Assembly (NCBI GenBank): GCA_936432065.2
Contig: OW386287.2
Span: 81,037,804-81,101,803 of the forward strand
Direction of reading: 5' to 3'
DNA length: 64,000 bases
Source: Rutpela maculata
Taxonomy: Eukaryota > Arthropoda > Insecta > Coleoptera > Cerambycidae
This document shows positions 12,187 to 23,824 of this stretch, in pieces (the stretch's first letter is position 1; the number at the start of each line of letters is the position of its first letter). The notes beneath the pieces are model-generated. The model saw only the letters and a program-made list of their open reading frames with translations, searched no databases and had not been told where the DNA came from. The position numbers were made by a program, and so were the translations under genes.

Positions 12187-13153
12187 GTTTCTACGAGTAT
12201 GTATTTGTTGTGCAAATAGTAAATTATATAAGTCTTTATCAGTATGCATTCGGATCTAATGTAAATATGAAAATTATATCAGAATAAAGCAACTAAATAT
12301 TTTAAACAGTATCTATTTGTAAATCCAGACATTTACTTATACCACATCAATGAGAATTTATGAGGACAGTATCTAATGTAAAACGTGCGGCTTTCCGTGG
12401 TTAAATGGCAAGAGTTTCTATAAGAAACGAGCTGCATTAGGTTAGAACAGTTTTGATTTGCAATTAAAGATTACAAATTATAATGCTTGAATAGGGATTT
12501 ATGAGATCAGTTTCTATGAGTATTAATGTTTTTTTTTTCAGTAATAAATATATTAAATGTGTTTTCATTTGTTTGAATGGGTAAAAAGAAAGGTCAGTTT
12601 TCAACTGCAGTTACAAATACAAGTTTAATCACTTCGAATGGGGTTATATGCGATCAGTTTCTAACAGTATTTATGCTGTTTTCCGAATATAATTTTGATG
12701 AGGTTTGATCAGTAACAAATTGTTCACCACATGTTACGATATGGTTGGAAATTCCAGGTACATATTTAGTATTCCTTCGAAAGGATTGATGATAGTAGTT
12801 TCTATGAGTATGTATTTGTTGTTCCAATAGAAAATTTGTCTTTATCAGTATGCATTCGGATCTACTTTAAATACAAAAATTATATCAGAATGACACAACC
12901 AAATATTTTAAACAGTATACACTTGTAAATCCAAACATTTAAAGATATATTTTAATGAGAACCAATCAGAACAGTATCTAATGTAACGCGTGCGGCTTTC
13001 CGTGGCTAAATTTTAAAAGTATTTTTAATAAATAGCTTTAACGGATTTGAACAGTTTTAATTTGCAATTCCAGATGAATAATTTTAATTGTTAAATAGGG
13101 ATCTATGAGATCAGTGTCTTTGTGTAATGTTTTTTTTTTCAATAAAAACACAT
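12187..13153 (-). repeat. Foldback-like array 2, reverse arm (truncated)
   Basis: The reverse-oriented units match 2391-4186; the part from 12840 on follows 3890-4186 closely. It begins mid-unit at GAGCAGTTTCTACGAG, so this arm is missing its outer end. It meets the forward arm near 13153. Confidence 0.85.
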
Positions 13154-15320
13154 TTTATTGAAAAAAAAATTAAATTAAAACTATTCATCTGGAAATGCAA
13201 ATGAAAATTGTTCGAATCCGTTAAAGCTTATTTATTGCAAATAATTTTAAAATTTAGCCACGAAAAACCGCACACGTTACATTAGATACTGTTCTGATGG
13301 ATTCTCATTATAATATTATCTTTGAATGTTTGGATTTGCAGGTGGACACTGTTTAAAATATTTGGGGTTTCATTCTGATATGATTTTTGTATTTAAATTA
13401 GATCCGAATGCATACTGATAAAGACTTATATAATTTACTGTAGGAACAACAAATAAATACTCGTAGAAACTGCTCTCATCAATCCTCTTTAAGGAATACT
13501 AAATATGTACCTGGAATTTCCGACCATATCGTAACATGTAGTGAACAATTTGTTACGGATTAAACCTCATCACAATTATATTCGGAAAACAGCATAAATA
13601 CTGTTAGAAATTGATCGCATATAACCCCATTCGAAGTGATTAAACTTGTATTTGTAATTGCAGTTGAAAACTGACCTTCCTTTTTACCCATTCAAACAAA
13701 TGCAAACACATTTAATATATTACTGAAAAAAAACATTAATACTCATAGAAACTGATCTCATAAATCCCTATTTAAACATTATAATTTGTAATCTGCAATT
13801 GCAAATCAAAACTGTTCTAACCTAATGCATCTCGTTTCTTATAGAAACACTTGCCCTTTAACCACGAAAAGCCGCTCGTTTTACATTATATACTGTTCTC
13901 ATAAATTCTCATTGAGATAGTATAAGTAAATGTCTGGATTTACAAATAGATACTGTTTAAAATATTTGGTTGCTTTATTCTGATATAATTTTCATATTTA
14001 AATTAGATTCGAATCTTTACTGATAAAGACTTATATAATTTACTAGAGGAACAACAAATAGATACTCGTAGAAACTGCTCTCATCAATCCTCTTGAAGGA
14101 ATACTAAATGTGTACTTGGAATTTCCGACCATATCATAACATGTAGTGAACAATTTGTTACTGATTAAACCTCATCACAATTATATCCGGAAAACAGCAT
14201 AAATACTTTTAGAAATCGATCGCATATAACCCCATTTGAAGTGATTAAACTTGTATTTGTAATTGCAGTTGAAAACTCTTTTTACCCATTCAAACAAATG
14301 AAAACACATTTAATATATTACTGAAAAAAAAAACATTAATACTCATAGAAACTGATCTCATAAATCCCTATTCAAACATTATAATTTTGAATCTTCAATT
14401 GCAAATCGAAACTGTTCTAACCTAATGCAGCTCGTTTCTTATAGCAACTCTTGCCATTTAACCACGGAAAGGCGCACGTTTTACATTAGATACTGTTCTC
14501 ATAAGTTCTCATTGAGATAGTATAAGTAAATGTGTGGATTTACAAATAGATACTGTTTAAAATATTTGGTTGCTTTATTCTGATATAATTTTCATATTTA
14601 AATTAGATCCGAATCTGTACTGATAAAGACTTATATAATTTACTATAGGAACAACAAATAGATACTCGTAGAAACTGCTCTCATCAATCCTCTTGAAGGA
14701 ATACTAAATGTGTACTTGGAATTTCCGACCATATCATAACAAGTAGTTAACAATTTGTTACTGACTAAACCTCATCATAACTATATTCGGAAAACAGCAT
14801 AAATACTTTTAGAAATCGATGGCATATAACCCCTTCGAAGCGATTAAACTTGTATTTGTAATTGCAGTTGAAAACTGACCTTTCTTTTTACCCATTCAAA
14901 CAAATGAAAACACATTTAATATATTACTGAAAAAAAATATTAATACTCATAGAAACTGATCTCATAAATCCCTATTCAAACATTATAATTTGTAATCTTC
15001 AATTGCAAATCAAAACTGTTCTAACCTAATGCAGCTCGTTTCTTAAAGAAACACTTGTCTTTTAATCACGGAAAGCCGCACGAATTACATTAGATACTGT
15101 GCTCATAAATTCTCATTGATGTGGTATAAGTAAATGTTTGGATTTACAAATGGATATGGCTTGACTCATTTTGCTGGTCAATTCGGATATAAACTGATAA
15201 CAATTTCAACAGCAACTTTACCTAACTCTTATAGAAACTTATTGACCATATAGGTTCTCATAGATACTTATTAATTTTTGATAATTTTCAATACGGATTG
15301 ATGAGATTTTTTTGACAGGG
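13154..15320 (+). repeat. Foldback-like array 2, forward arm
   Basis: Units with the landmark near 13458, 14065 and 14670 (period about 605 bp), ending at 15320 in GATGAGATTTTTTTGACAGGG exactly as the array at 6372. The two arrays share even their junction sequence, so they are two copies of one element or one duplication. Confidence 0.85.
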
Positions 15321-15736
15321 GAGTGACATTTAGGTTAAGCATATTGCAATGTATGGAACATTTGTAAAGCACTAAAAATGTAAAAATTCTAAGTGTGTGT
15401 ATGAAGGGGAATATGATTTAAATGCAGGATATATTATTTTGTGTGGTACAACCCATATTCAACACAAAACTTAATAAATAAATGTGTATGCTCTATGTTT
15501 ACAAACAAGTGTATCAGATTCAAATACCCAAGAAATTAGTGGTACATATAACTGAAAAGACATTTATTAATTCTTTAAGTAAAATAAATGAAACAGTATT
15601 TTGTAAAATATGAAATAGAAATATTCAGGGGTTAAAACATAATAGTGCATGGTGCAATAGTATACATTACTTTTAGATATACTGGAATTACATATATTTA
15701 CTTATTTCAAAAATTTCACTTACAATGTGTGATTGT
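15321..15736. other. Non-coding DNA, possible 3' trailer of the minus-strand coding block
   Basis: No ORF of interest. Read on the minus strand it lies downstream of the stop at 15737 and contains an AATAAA near 15567, which would fit a polyadenylation site. That link is inference. Confidence 0.35.
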
Positions 15737-15934
15737 CTAGGACATTATTATTGCTACCCGGGCCAAGGTTATTTGCACCAGCTTTTTCCCTCTCAATGCC
15801 TGGTTAAAGGTGTCTACATCAAAGAGGGTATGTTTTGAACATTGTCGTGCCAACTCAACTTTCACGAGTTGTCCCTGCAATCTACAAAGGATACCGACTA
15901 GGTTGGCTCCAGCAAATTGTAGCCCCTTTAAACG
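15737..15934 (-). pseudogene. Unidentified conserved-looking coding block, C-terminal end
   Basis: An open minus-strand frame of 65 codons plus stop, with no ATG at its start, reads like real protein: it contains GANLVGILCRLQGQLVKVEL, then FDVDTFNQALRGKKLVQITL, and ends LARVAIIMS. Composition and the regular hydrophobic spacing differ from the AT-driven chance ORFs around it. It could be the last coding exon of a host gene, or a piece of one carried by the TIR element. I found no convincing splice acceptor upstream (ATGATAG at the 5' edge is weak) and do not recognise the family. Confidence 0.4.
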
Positions 15935-16010
15935 CTATCATATTTTTAATAACTTAGCATCTCAGTTTATCATTTTACTTATTGTTGATATTATCGTACA
16001 CTAAAGAGAC

Positions 16011-17009
16011 AATGACAGTAGTGATGGGCGATATATCACGAACTGTGATTTAATCACTGATATTAAGAAATCACAGGTAACGACTGTTAGTAAAGTTGGC
16101 AGAAAAGCGTGACGTGATCACGACTTTCCGTATTTCGTTCCCTTGCCGTGCTCTTGCCAATATATCTTTCACGATATTTACTTTGAGTCGATTATCGTCT
16201 GCGGCCGTATGTATTAACATGTAAAGCAAGCGATCCCATGCCTTAGCGTCGTTAGATACGCATTTCACACTATTTAGATATTATAAATATCTTTATGCAT
16301 GTCTTTTATTGACTGGCGATGCGATGTGGCGATTGGGGGCAGGGTCGTGAGGGAACATTTTTGTTATAATACCAGAAGTAACTAACGACTACTAAAACCA
16401 TGCGTAAAAATATTTTATATGATTAAATATACTAGCAATTTTATTGCAAATATTGAGCATTTATGTTTCGGCATGAAATATAAATAAAAATATGGAATTC
16501 GACAATAAGCAAATGAAAACATTTTTAAAAAACATCCTTAAGTATATATTATAAAACAAAAAAAATAACATTAAAAAATAAATTTACCATTTTAAATTAA
16601 CAAAAATTCGTGTAAAATAAACATAAACATAAAAATAAACAAGAAATTTATTGATGCTTCCGAAATTTTAATGTTTGTACAACTTTACAAAAATATCCTA
16701 TTATCAAGTTCCATTCAAAACCTAGTGCTTTTGCTTTATTACCAATCCATACATCAGGTTATTTGGATAAACAAATCATAATATATATTATACATATTAT
16801 GCATATCTGTGGCAGCACGGATTACCAAAGTAGCCAATTCACCATTCACCGTCTATCGGCGCTTAGGGAACGATTAACAATTTCTCCCGTACGTCGTATT
16901 ATGAAAGTCGTGATCACATCACGTTTTAAATTCACTGATATAAGAAAATCACAGTAACGATTTACGTTGTGATTGAAAAATCACGATATCGCCCATCACT
17001 AAATGACAG
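16011..17009. mobile_element. hAT MITE, 983 bp, with 8-bp target duplication
   Basis: The element (16019-17001) starts TAGTGATGGGCGATAT and ends in its complement, followed by sub-terminal GTGATT/AATCAC repeats. AATGACAG is duplicated at 16011-16018 and 17002-17009. TIRs starting TAGNG with an 8-bp duplication are hAT hallmarks. A minus-strand ORF at 16071-16268 has no transposase features, so this copy is non-autonomous. Confidence 0.88.
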
Positions 17010-17073
17010 AAAAGCCCATAATTAGTTTCACTATAGACCACCAGGTGGCGTACTCCTTATTTTCAGACGCCTA

Positions 17074-17172
17074 TTATGCTGAGCGCTGACCAAAAAATAT
17101 ATGAGAGTGAGAGAGACAGATGACCGTAACATAGGTGTTATGACTAACATAAACGTTCCATCATAGGGCTGA
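17074..17172 (+). mobile_element. MITE family A, copy 5, right half
   Basis: Begins with the duplicated TTA and continues TGCTGAGCGCTGACC through to CATCATAGGGCTGA, completing the copy started at 11770. It includes the GAGAGTGAGAGAGACAGATGA block. Confidence 0.85.
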
Positions 17173-17187
17173 TTATGTCAAAGATTG

Positions 17188-17220
17188 TCATTTATTGTTT
17201 TAACCTAAAACAATAAATGA
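17188..17220. repeat. Perfect hairpin, 14-bp arms, 5-nt loop
   Basis: TCATTTATTGTTTT (17188-17201) pairs exactly with 17207-17220; loop AACCT. It is 560 bp upstream of the jub start codon. Confidence 0.9.
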
Positions 17221-17783
17221 ACTGACGGATGTACTAACAACAAAATGGCGGCAATGGAATTTTGGCCGGAAGCTCAAGTGTCGTTTCTGGTAGTTCTCTT
17301 TTCTGTGACCGAACCAAAACTCAAGGACTGTTAACTACACGTTAACAGTCCTTGACCAAAACTGACCGAGACACAGAAGCACACAGAAGATCTACTCAAT
17401 TTGATTTCTTCTGTGACAGAGATCTGTTAATTCTGTCCAGTAATCTGATTCACACTTTCTGTCATCTCTGTGTTCTGTGTATTGTGTATGTGACTTATTT
17501 ACCAATTTCATTTTGTGTAATGTAATGATATACCATTGATATACATAAATATCTAATATGAGATTCATGATAAGTACTCAAAAAGTAAAAAAATGTGTTT
17601 ATTATTAAGTGGTTCAAGACTATAGATTTTAGACCTACTTAACAAATAACAACTCATATCAAGTAAGGATTTAGGTGTTTTATTTTGTGATTAAGGAATA
17701 TGTAGTAATATAATTACTAATTTTAATTATATTAATAAGTATATTTTTTGGAATAGGTAATAACGTCTAATTTAAGAGAAAAC
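17220..17783 (+). promoter_or_regulatory. jub: Presumed jub upstream region with candidate 5' UTR splice acceptor
   Basis: This is the unique-looking DNA just upstream of the coding start. A pyrimidine-rich TATTTTTTGGAATAG ending at 17756 is a plausible 3' splice site, giving a 28-nt 5' UTR segment before the ATG. The promoter and any first non-coding exon cannot be placed from sequence alone; the G/C-richer stretch 17240-17300 is a candidate. Confidence 0.3.
17321..17355. repeat. Perfect hairpin, 15-bp arms, 5-nt loop
   Basis: TCAAGGACTGTTAAC (17321-17335) pairs exactly with 17341-17355; loop TACAC. A weaker inverted pair (CACAGAAG and CTTCTGTG) follows at about 17382-17435. Confidence 0.9.
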
Positions 17784-18987
17784 ATGGATCCCAGTCTGGA
17801 CCAGTCATATGTACAGAAGTTGCAGTACATGGCAATTGCGAATCAGAACGATGATACTAGATATGGACGCATAATTAATATGGGAAAAGCTGAACCTGCA
17901 GTACCCACATATCATCAGAAACAAAAGTCTATAGGGGCTATAGAAAGTTTTGCCACCGATGCTCAAAAAAACAGTGATTACACAATGTATGAAAGAAATA
18001 ATATAATAACTAGCTCCAAATATGCAACTCCAAAGCAAGTTGAAACAATTGCAAGTCAGAAGGCAGTTGAAGAGAATGATGTATATGTACAGTGTGCAAA
18101 ACCCCAGGTACCAATCAATTCCAGTCCAACGCATTCAGTAAGTGGATCCTCGCATCACTCTGGTAGTCCAAGAGCAAGTATTGCGGGACCAGTATATGAG
18201 AATATTGACTACTACTCAGCCAGAGGTGTTCGACAATCTTTTTACCCCCAGAAAATAACCAGTAGTGATGCCATAGGTTATAGGAAAGCTCAGCCACAGG
18301 TGCCTGTGGGTAATAGAAATAACCGTGATATGGAATGTCCACCCGTATATGAAAATATTCAGAATTTATCGCAAAAAAGTTGTGGAGCTATGCCAGGTCC
18401 ACAGGTTCCTGCAAGTGCACCCCCTCCTTATCCTAACAATACATCAAGCTACCAGTATATTGAACAACCACTTTATTCAATGATGCAACCACCGAATAGT
18501 GCAAAAGCACAGCCGCAATCACCATCATTCTACCAATCTAACTATAACAAGTCACCATCTAAAAGTTTCACACAACAGCAGTTGGACGAGATAAACAGTA
18601 GTGATTATGTATGTATGACCGGTAATGTTGCACATACCACATTAAGTACTAATACTCAGTTTCAAACATCTTCTGCTAAAAATTATGATAGGTCTATTGC
18701 TACAGGAATTGCCCAAACCCCCACCAAAGTAATTTCACCTAAGGAGTTAAAGAAACCGCCTATTCCTCAAAAAGTTGAGAAAAGACCATCTCCTGCACCT
18801 AGCCCGACCCCTAGTACATGTAGTACAAGTAGTGGCAAAATAAAAATGATGGGAAAAAATTTGCTGCCTTATAGTGTTACTCCACCAAAACCTAGAGGAC
18901 CTACAGAGGCAGAAAAAAAGATTGAGGAAATGACGAGACAAATTGAGGAAGAAATGGAAAAACATGAGGAAGAGGGAGAATATTTCG
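17784..18987 (+). CDS. jub: jub coding exon 1: pre-LIM region
   Basis: Codes for residues 1-401 plus the first base of codon 402. The start ATG has a good context (AAAACATGG) and follows the candidate acceptor. The protein is rich in S, P, Q, N and Y: tyrosine motifs PVYENI near residues 138 and 189, a PPPY (PPxY-type, WW-domain ligand) near 216, proline-rich KKPPIPQK and a P/S stretch, then a charged helix from about 374 to the conserved GEYF at 401. The donor is TTCG|GTAAGA at 18987/18988, in phase 1. If intron 1 were retained, translation would stop at 19070, giving a 428-residue form with no LIM domain. The start is the only in-frame ATG near the acceptor. Confidence 0.92.
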
Positions 18988-19621
18988 GTAAGATTTTTAT
19001 GTCTAAATCCAGTAAACCGGATATGTACTCAATGTTTTGGCTTTTTGAATATAAATACTTGATTAAATAGGTATGACAAAAATAAATTGGGGTTACCTGC
19101 TACATATTTTAGCAGAGGCGAATCAATTGACTGTCTTAAAGAGTTGACTGCATATTTTATTGCATATGGTTCTGTATCCTTTGCTTACCTATAACTAGTT
19201 ACCAGTTGTATTCAAAATGATTTTATTTTCAAGTTGTTATAAAATAATATTTGGATTCTTCTTTTCAATCGATGTAACTATTTCCAGGCCTACCTATACC
19301 ATTTATACCTAAGCATGTTCTTCTGTACCACCTTATTTAGCAGTTTTGGAAATATGGGTTCTTGTGATCTGTTTTTGTAAAATTTAATGAATGCTATTGA
19401 TTTTTCAAGTAACAAAATGACGGTTGAAAATTCAAAGGCACCATTTTGTGATTCCCCTCGATACCTCAAAACCTTTTCTTACCCCAGAAGGTTTTTTAAT
19501 ATTTGGTATACAAGGGCCATTTGAAAAGTTCATGACATAAAGATGACAATAATATGAGTAAAGTTGTTGCATTACATTGCCCCTCCTGTCTTATAAGCAG
19601 TTGTGTTTAAATAAATTTATC
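18988..19621 (+). other. jub intron 1, proximal part, no element recognised
   Basis: Non-coding, T-rich; no repeat boundaries seen. The reading frame from exon 1 stays open to 19070 by chance. Confidence 0.5.
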
Positions 19622-19901
19622 TTAGGACCGGTTTATCAATGTAGGGTTAAATTTGTGTTAGCTCGGGGCAAAGTGAGTGTTATACTCGCATCCGTTTATC
19701 CACTATGTTTTACGTGTTGGTTAGGAATAGCCTGAGGTTGGTAATGCCTTCTACAGAGTTGCCAGCTCTAGGTTGATTGTAATTGGCCAAAAAATTAGTG
19801 ATTTTTGTTTTATACGTTTGTTAAGTTTTTGTTACTAAGTTAAAAGCATTTTTTGTTGAAAAATCACCTGACAATGACAGGAACGAGCAACAACAATTAT
19901 A

Positions 19902-20349
19902 GGCTACATTCGATAGGCGAGTTTACCACGGTCGGATCTGTCAAAAGCGTTCAGACTGTATAGTCCGACTTATCAGCTGAGTAGTCGATGTGGTCACATT
20001 TTAAAACCTGACTTGTGTGGTCAGAATCATTTGACCCATTTGAATTTTCTTCTTAAAATGGCGACATTAAATAAGTCTGTGATAAATAAGGAACAATATA
20101 CATTTGTGGAAATTACACATCATACCGGAGTAAAATTTAAGGTCCGATTAAGTGAATATGAAATTTAACGTGCTAATTACTATTCAAATCCATGATAAAT
20201 CAGTGTTAAAAAAGTCAAAATACCGGTTTTTGAGGTTAGGGTTAACGTTTATGGAGATTGGAAAAATACTTAAAATTCTGACGTGTTCGACCACAAGTTC
20301 GGTTCGACCATTGTAGGCGGACCACATCGGTCAGATGTCGAATGTAGCC
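19902..20349. mobile_element. 448-bp TIR MITE
   Basis: GGCTACATTCGA at the left is reverse-complemented as TCGAATGTAGCC at the right; ATA directly flanks both ends (19899-19901, 20350-20352). Inside, GGTCGGATC/GGTCAGAT and TGTGGTC/GACCACA words extend the symmetry. No coding capacity beyond a short open stretch near 20058-20167. Confidence 0.65.
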
Positions 20350-20390
20350 ATAATATAAACTATTATCTGTTCACCAAGCTCTAACGGCCG

Positions 20391-21060
20391 TTTGCACCGT
20401 ATTGTTTAATAGAGGATTAATGTTAAACCTCCGTTAAATTTAAAATTTGCCTTGCACCGTTCTTTAATCCTTGATTAAATTAGCTTAAACTTGCGTTTAC
20501 TTAAACCCCCAAAGTTGGCCGCTTAAAGGGCGATTAAATTTAATCGCAATTCCTGCGCAGTCATGTTGTGCATAACCTCAATTTTTAGTATATTTTCATT
20601 TTTTATTTTTATTAACAAATATTTGCCTTTTCTTGAGACGTTGCGTTATTTGTTTGATTATTTTCTAATACATTCTTGCATTCTGTGGCCGTATTATAAG
20701 CAAAAGTTTTTAAACTAATGAAAAAATGATCAGATCTTGATTTTTTATTTTTATTATGGTTTTCCATATTTATAAACATCTTGTAAACAGATAACTAGTA
20801 GCAAAAATGTACACACACAGATTCACGTTTTTCCTGAAAAGAACAAATATTTGACAATAGTTGACAGAAATAAGGTTATAATTTTGAAAGAGAAGTTAGC
20901 AGAATACCAGATTCCCTAAAATCACAAGTTAACTATCAACTTAAGTAAACCACAAACAATAAAGCACGGTGCAATAAGACGCAAGTTAAACCCGGTTTAA
21001 AAATTAAACCTCGATTAGTTATTCATCGCTTAAAATGAAAATGGTGCAAATGGCTGTTAG
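20391..21060. mobile_element. 670-bp TIR MITE
   Basis: CTAACGGCCGTTTGCACC at the left matches the complement of GGTGCAAATGGCTGTTAG at the right with two mismatches; sub-terminal TTAAAC/GTTTAA words recur in both orientations (TTAAACCTC, GTTAAACC). The target duplication is unclear. Confidence 0.65.
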
Positions 21061-21619
21061 ATTAATTATCACTGTCACTGTTGTCAAGTGCAAACCAAAT
21101 ATCAAATGCAACAAATGAGGAGGTATTACAGCATGGTCATGATAAGGCACATATATTTGTTTACATATGCTCTCAGAGCTTGGGGAACAGACAATAGAAT
21201 ATTTCTGATTAATATTATATTTTTATTTTAAGAAAATGAGTGAAACCCCAACAAAGCGGTTGCTATTAATTAAAATATCAAATAAACATAAACACTTCGT
21301 AGAATAAAAAAACTGATGCAGTGTCTTGGAGCGACAAAGAAGCTTTATGCCTCGATTTGTTCAAAAATAAATATTACTAGACTTCCTAATTTAAGCAAAA
21401 AATAACTTTGAGTTTTCACCCAACTGTCAACAACAAACATACAATTTTTAGGTTAACCTCGGGCTAACAGGTATAATCTCCCACCTTGAAGCTTGGCCTA
21501 AGTTATCTGACTTTATCCCAGGGTTACTTTTAACCCAACTTGATAAATACTTTAGCTTGGAGTTAGCGTTTACCCCTGGGGCAAACTAAGTTAACCTTGT
21601 ATTGATAAACCGGCCCTGA

Positions 21620-22347
21620 GTGTATTTTTAAAATTAACACAATAGTGAATGCACATTAATTTTAATATTGATAAAATTAGATTCTCTCTTTGTTCAATAA
21701 GTTTTGATTATTAGTGGAATAAATGTAGTCAAAAAGAGGCATTGTTTTGGAATAATTTGTAACTGCATAAAAATTCATAAAAACTTTTTAAATGTGTTCT
21801 AAATAAGTTTAAGTTCAAAGTCTACCGGTTGGTATTGTATGCTTTATTAATAACAAAAAACTGCGAAATTAGTTGTTAAATGAAATCTCTCGAAAATTAA
21901 TCCAGGAAAAATCATGAAAATCAGGTACTGGGGGTTTTTGGGTATACTGATTACGAATTTGATGTCAGATTTGCACAATTCAAAATGGCGGATACAAAAT
22001 GGCCGACCAAAACGTATTAAGAGTGCTAAATTCGCCATAAAAATGAAATGAGCATTAATGGGTTTTTACGAGTTTTAGGGTATGTTGATGACGAATCTGA
22101 TGTCAAATTCATAAAAATTGTGTAGATAAATGTAAAATGTTTAATATAAATAAATACAATGTACTATAAAAATACTTTTATTATAAACTCCAATGAGAGG
22201 AAGTATTTTAACTATAATATATGATACATACGGTTTTTCAATTAAGAATGTAATAAAAAAAAGACTTTATTTATGAACATACAGTGATTGTCCGATAATT
22301 GATTTTTAAATACAAACACATTGAACGAAAAGGGCAGATAAAACTTT
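21620..22347. other. Intron DNA with a decayed copy of the GGCGGAT-type repeat unit
   Basis: Between 21890 and 22130 lies a diverged relative of the units at 24950-26290: CAAAATGGCGGATACAAAAT followed by GGGTTTTTACGAG and GACGAATCTGATGTC. No gene. Confidence 0.45.
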
Positions 22348-23364
22348 TTAGCATTCTAAATCTTCTGATTGTACTTGCTCCAGTTCGTCGCTTTCTTCGT
22401 GTAAGTCGTCGATGTCTTGGCAGGAAGAACAATTTGTACAACTGTTGCCACTACATACGGAGCAACCAGATTTCCTACACCCACATGCCTTTCTTGTAGC
22501 TACAGAATATCATGTTAAGTATGTCGTCTGATGCAGGTCGTTGACTCACTGGTATAGGTACTAAATTACCATTGACTTTCTTCCAACCCCAGCTCTCTGC
22601 ATGTAAATGCTTACCCATCCACGTTTGCATCTACAAATACACTCTTTTACAGTGCTGCTCCAAGGCATCTTCTGTGGGTGGTAATGAAGACAGCTTTATT
22701 TTTCCTGAAGTACCTTTCATGAAGCAGTGATACCGAAATGAGTTTAAGTCGGCTACATTTTTGCTTGCACCATACAAAGCCAATACGCACGTAATGCCAG
22801 ACTGCAAGGGAATTTCTGGACTTTGATGATCCTCAGCGAAACTTTCGGCGGCTTTTATTAAATCTACTTGATTTTCAAAATTTTTTAAAAACTTTACTTT
22901 GCTCTGGTTGAAAAATGCCGACATACTGTCACAACCTGTGCAACTGTGGATGAATAAAATGTGTCTTTGGCAATTTGGAACGTTTTCTAACAAATTTTTC
23001 GAATGGAACCATTTTTATTTTTCCTCAGTTTTTCCTTTTCCTAACTTTTTAAAATATATACTTTTTTGAGGTGGGCATAAAGCCGCAAGAAAAACGAACG
23101 CATCAATATCTTCAGACACTTTGGCTTCACTTGGTTGATTGGTTGCCGTTGTTACAATCATTCGGTCGGCATTATCAGGTGCTTGGAGCACGACCACATT
23201 ATTGCTAATTAATTTTTTTGTTAATACATCAATAAACCTCTTTTTATTATTTTTGTTGCCTAAAAATTTGTCTTGAGAAATGGTCAGCAGCATTTCATCA
23301 TTAAAAATTATTGTTGGAGAAGTTTTGTTTATAGTTCTACGATTTCTTTTGTTTTGATTTCTGT
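22348..23364 (-). pseudogene. Nuclease-like (PIN/FEN-fold suspected) repeat-encoded protein, broken
   Basis: The minus strand encodes, with interruptions, a member of a protein family scattered through insect and other invertebrate genomes: an acidic block EDIDAFVFLAALCPP, the signature FIHSCTGCDSMSAFF, LALYGA, SSLPPTEDALEQHCKRVYL, a W-rich AESWGWKKVNG, and a C-terminal cysteine cluster. The ED-D pattern suggests a PIN/FEN-like nuclease fold; that is inference. Breaks: an in-frame TAA at 23015-23017 in the middle, a TAG just after RVYL near 22631, a frameshift near 22500 before the cysteine cluster, and a TAA near 23360 upstream. A second, independent pseudogene of the family is at 49560-49979. 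Confidence 0.6.
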
Positions 23365-23822
23365 TTTACTGTTATTACGTTAAAAAAAAAATAAAAGCAA
23401 GAAATATTTTTCAAGATTAGTACCTTAGCTAACACCTGTATGCATTCAAATAAAAATAAAAACCAAAAATTTAAGTTACGCGTATGTATCATAAAATAAA
23501 TCATTGGGGCTTTTAGTACACATCTTTATACCTTCAAATTGATCACTTATAAAGTGCCGATATCACGATATTAAGCTTTGATATTGACAATTGAAATTTG
23601 ATGTCAACAGCGGAAAACGTCTTTTTTTTTGGAAAAGTACTAAGTTTAAAGGTCTGAATTTCCTAAAATAAATTTTTTTAATTTTTTTTGCTGAATAGGT
23701 ATTTTAGAAAATCCCTTGAAATGTGCTATCCAAGTATTTTTTTTTTTAAATAAATTATTCATTTTACAATGATTTTTACTAAATAATCGTTAATTCATGC
23801 AATGGTCCGATTTCAAGCTACA
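23365..23822. other. Intron DNA, nothing recognised
   Basis: AT-rich, with homopolymer runs. No repeat boundary or coding frame that I can support. Confidence 0.5.
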
Positions 23823-23824
23823 TA

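Larger units (their letters stand above)
11812..17073. mobile_element. 5.26-kb Harbinger-type TIR element inserted into a MITE
   Basis: The ends are long imperfect inverted repeats of about 65 bp: TAGGCGTCTGAA and, further in, CTAATTATAGGCTTTT at the left match the complement of the right end, TTCAGACGCCTA with AAAGCCCATAATTAG. TTA flanks both sides (11809-11811 and 17074-17076), as PIF/Harbinger elements produce (TWA). No transposase is visible inside. The cargo is a foldback array, an unidentified coding block and a hAT MITE. It may be non-autonomous, grown by later insertions. Confidence 0.75.
19622..21619. mobile_element. Harbinger-type TIR element, ~2 kb, carrying two nested MITEs
   Basis: The element (19625-21616) starts GGACCGGTTTATCAAT and ends in the complement of GGGCCGGTTTATCAAT, with further inverted AAGTTAAC/GTTAA words inside. 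It is flanked by TTA (19622-19624) and TGA (21617-21619), a one-base-decayed TWA duplication. GGGCC-G-TT ends with TTA sites are typical of animal PIF/Harbinger MITEs. No transposase seen. Confidence 0.7.

Noticed and set aside
16071..16268. 65-residue minus ORF as a hAT transposase piece
   Set aside because: It overlaps the sub-terminal repeats of the MITE and has no RNase-H-like or hATC motif.
17188..17355. Hairpins as transcription terminators
   Set aside because: No bacterial context and no T-run; rho-independent termination does not apply here.
18115..18342. Minus ORFs inside jub exon 1
   Set aside because: Antisense shadows of a conserved, correctly spliced coding exon.
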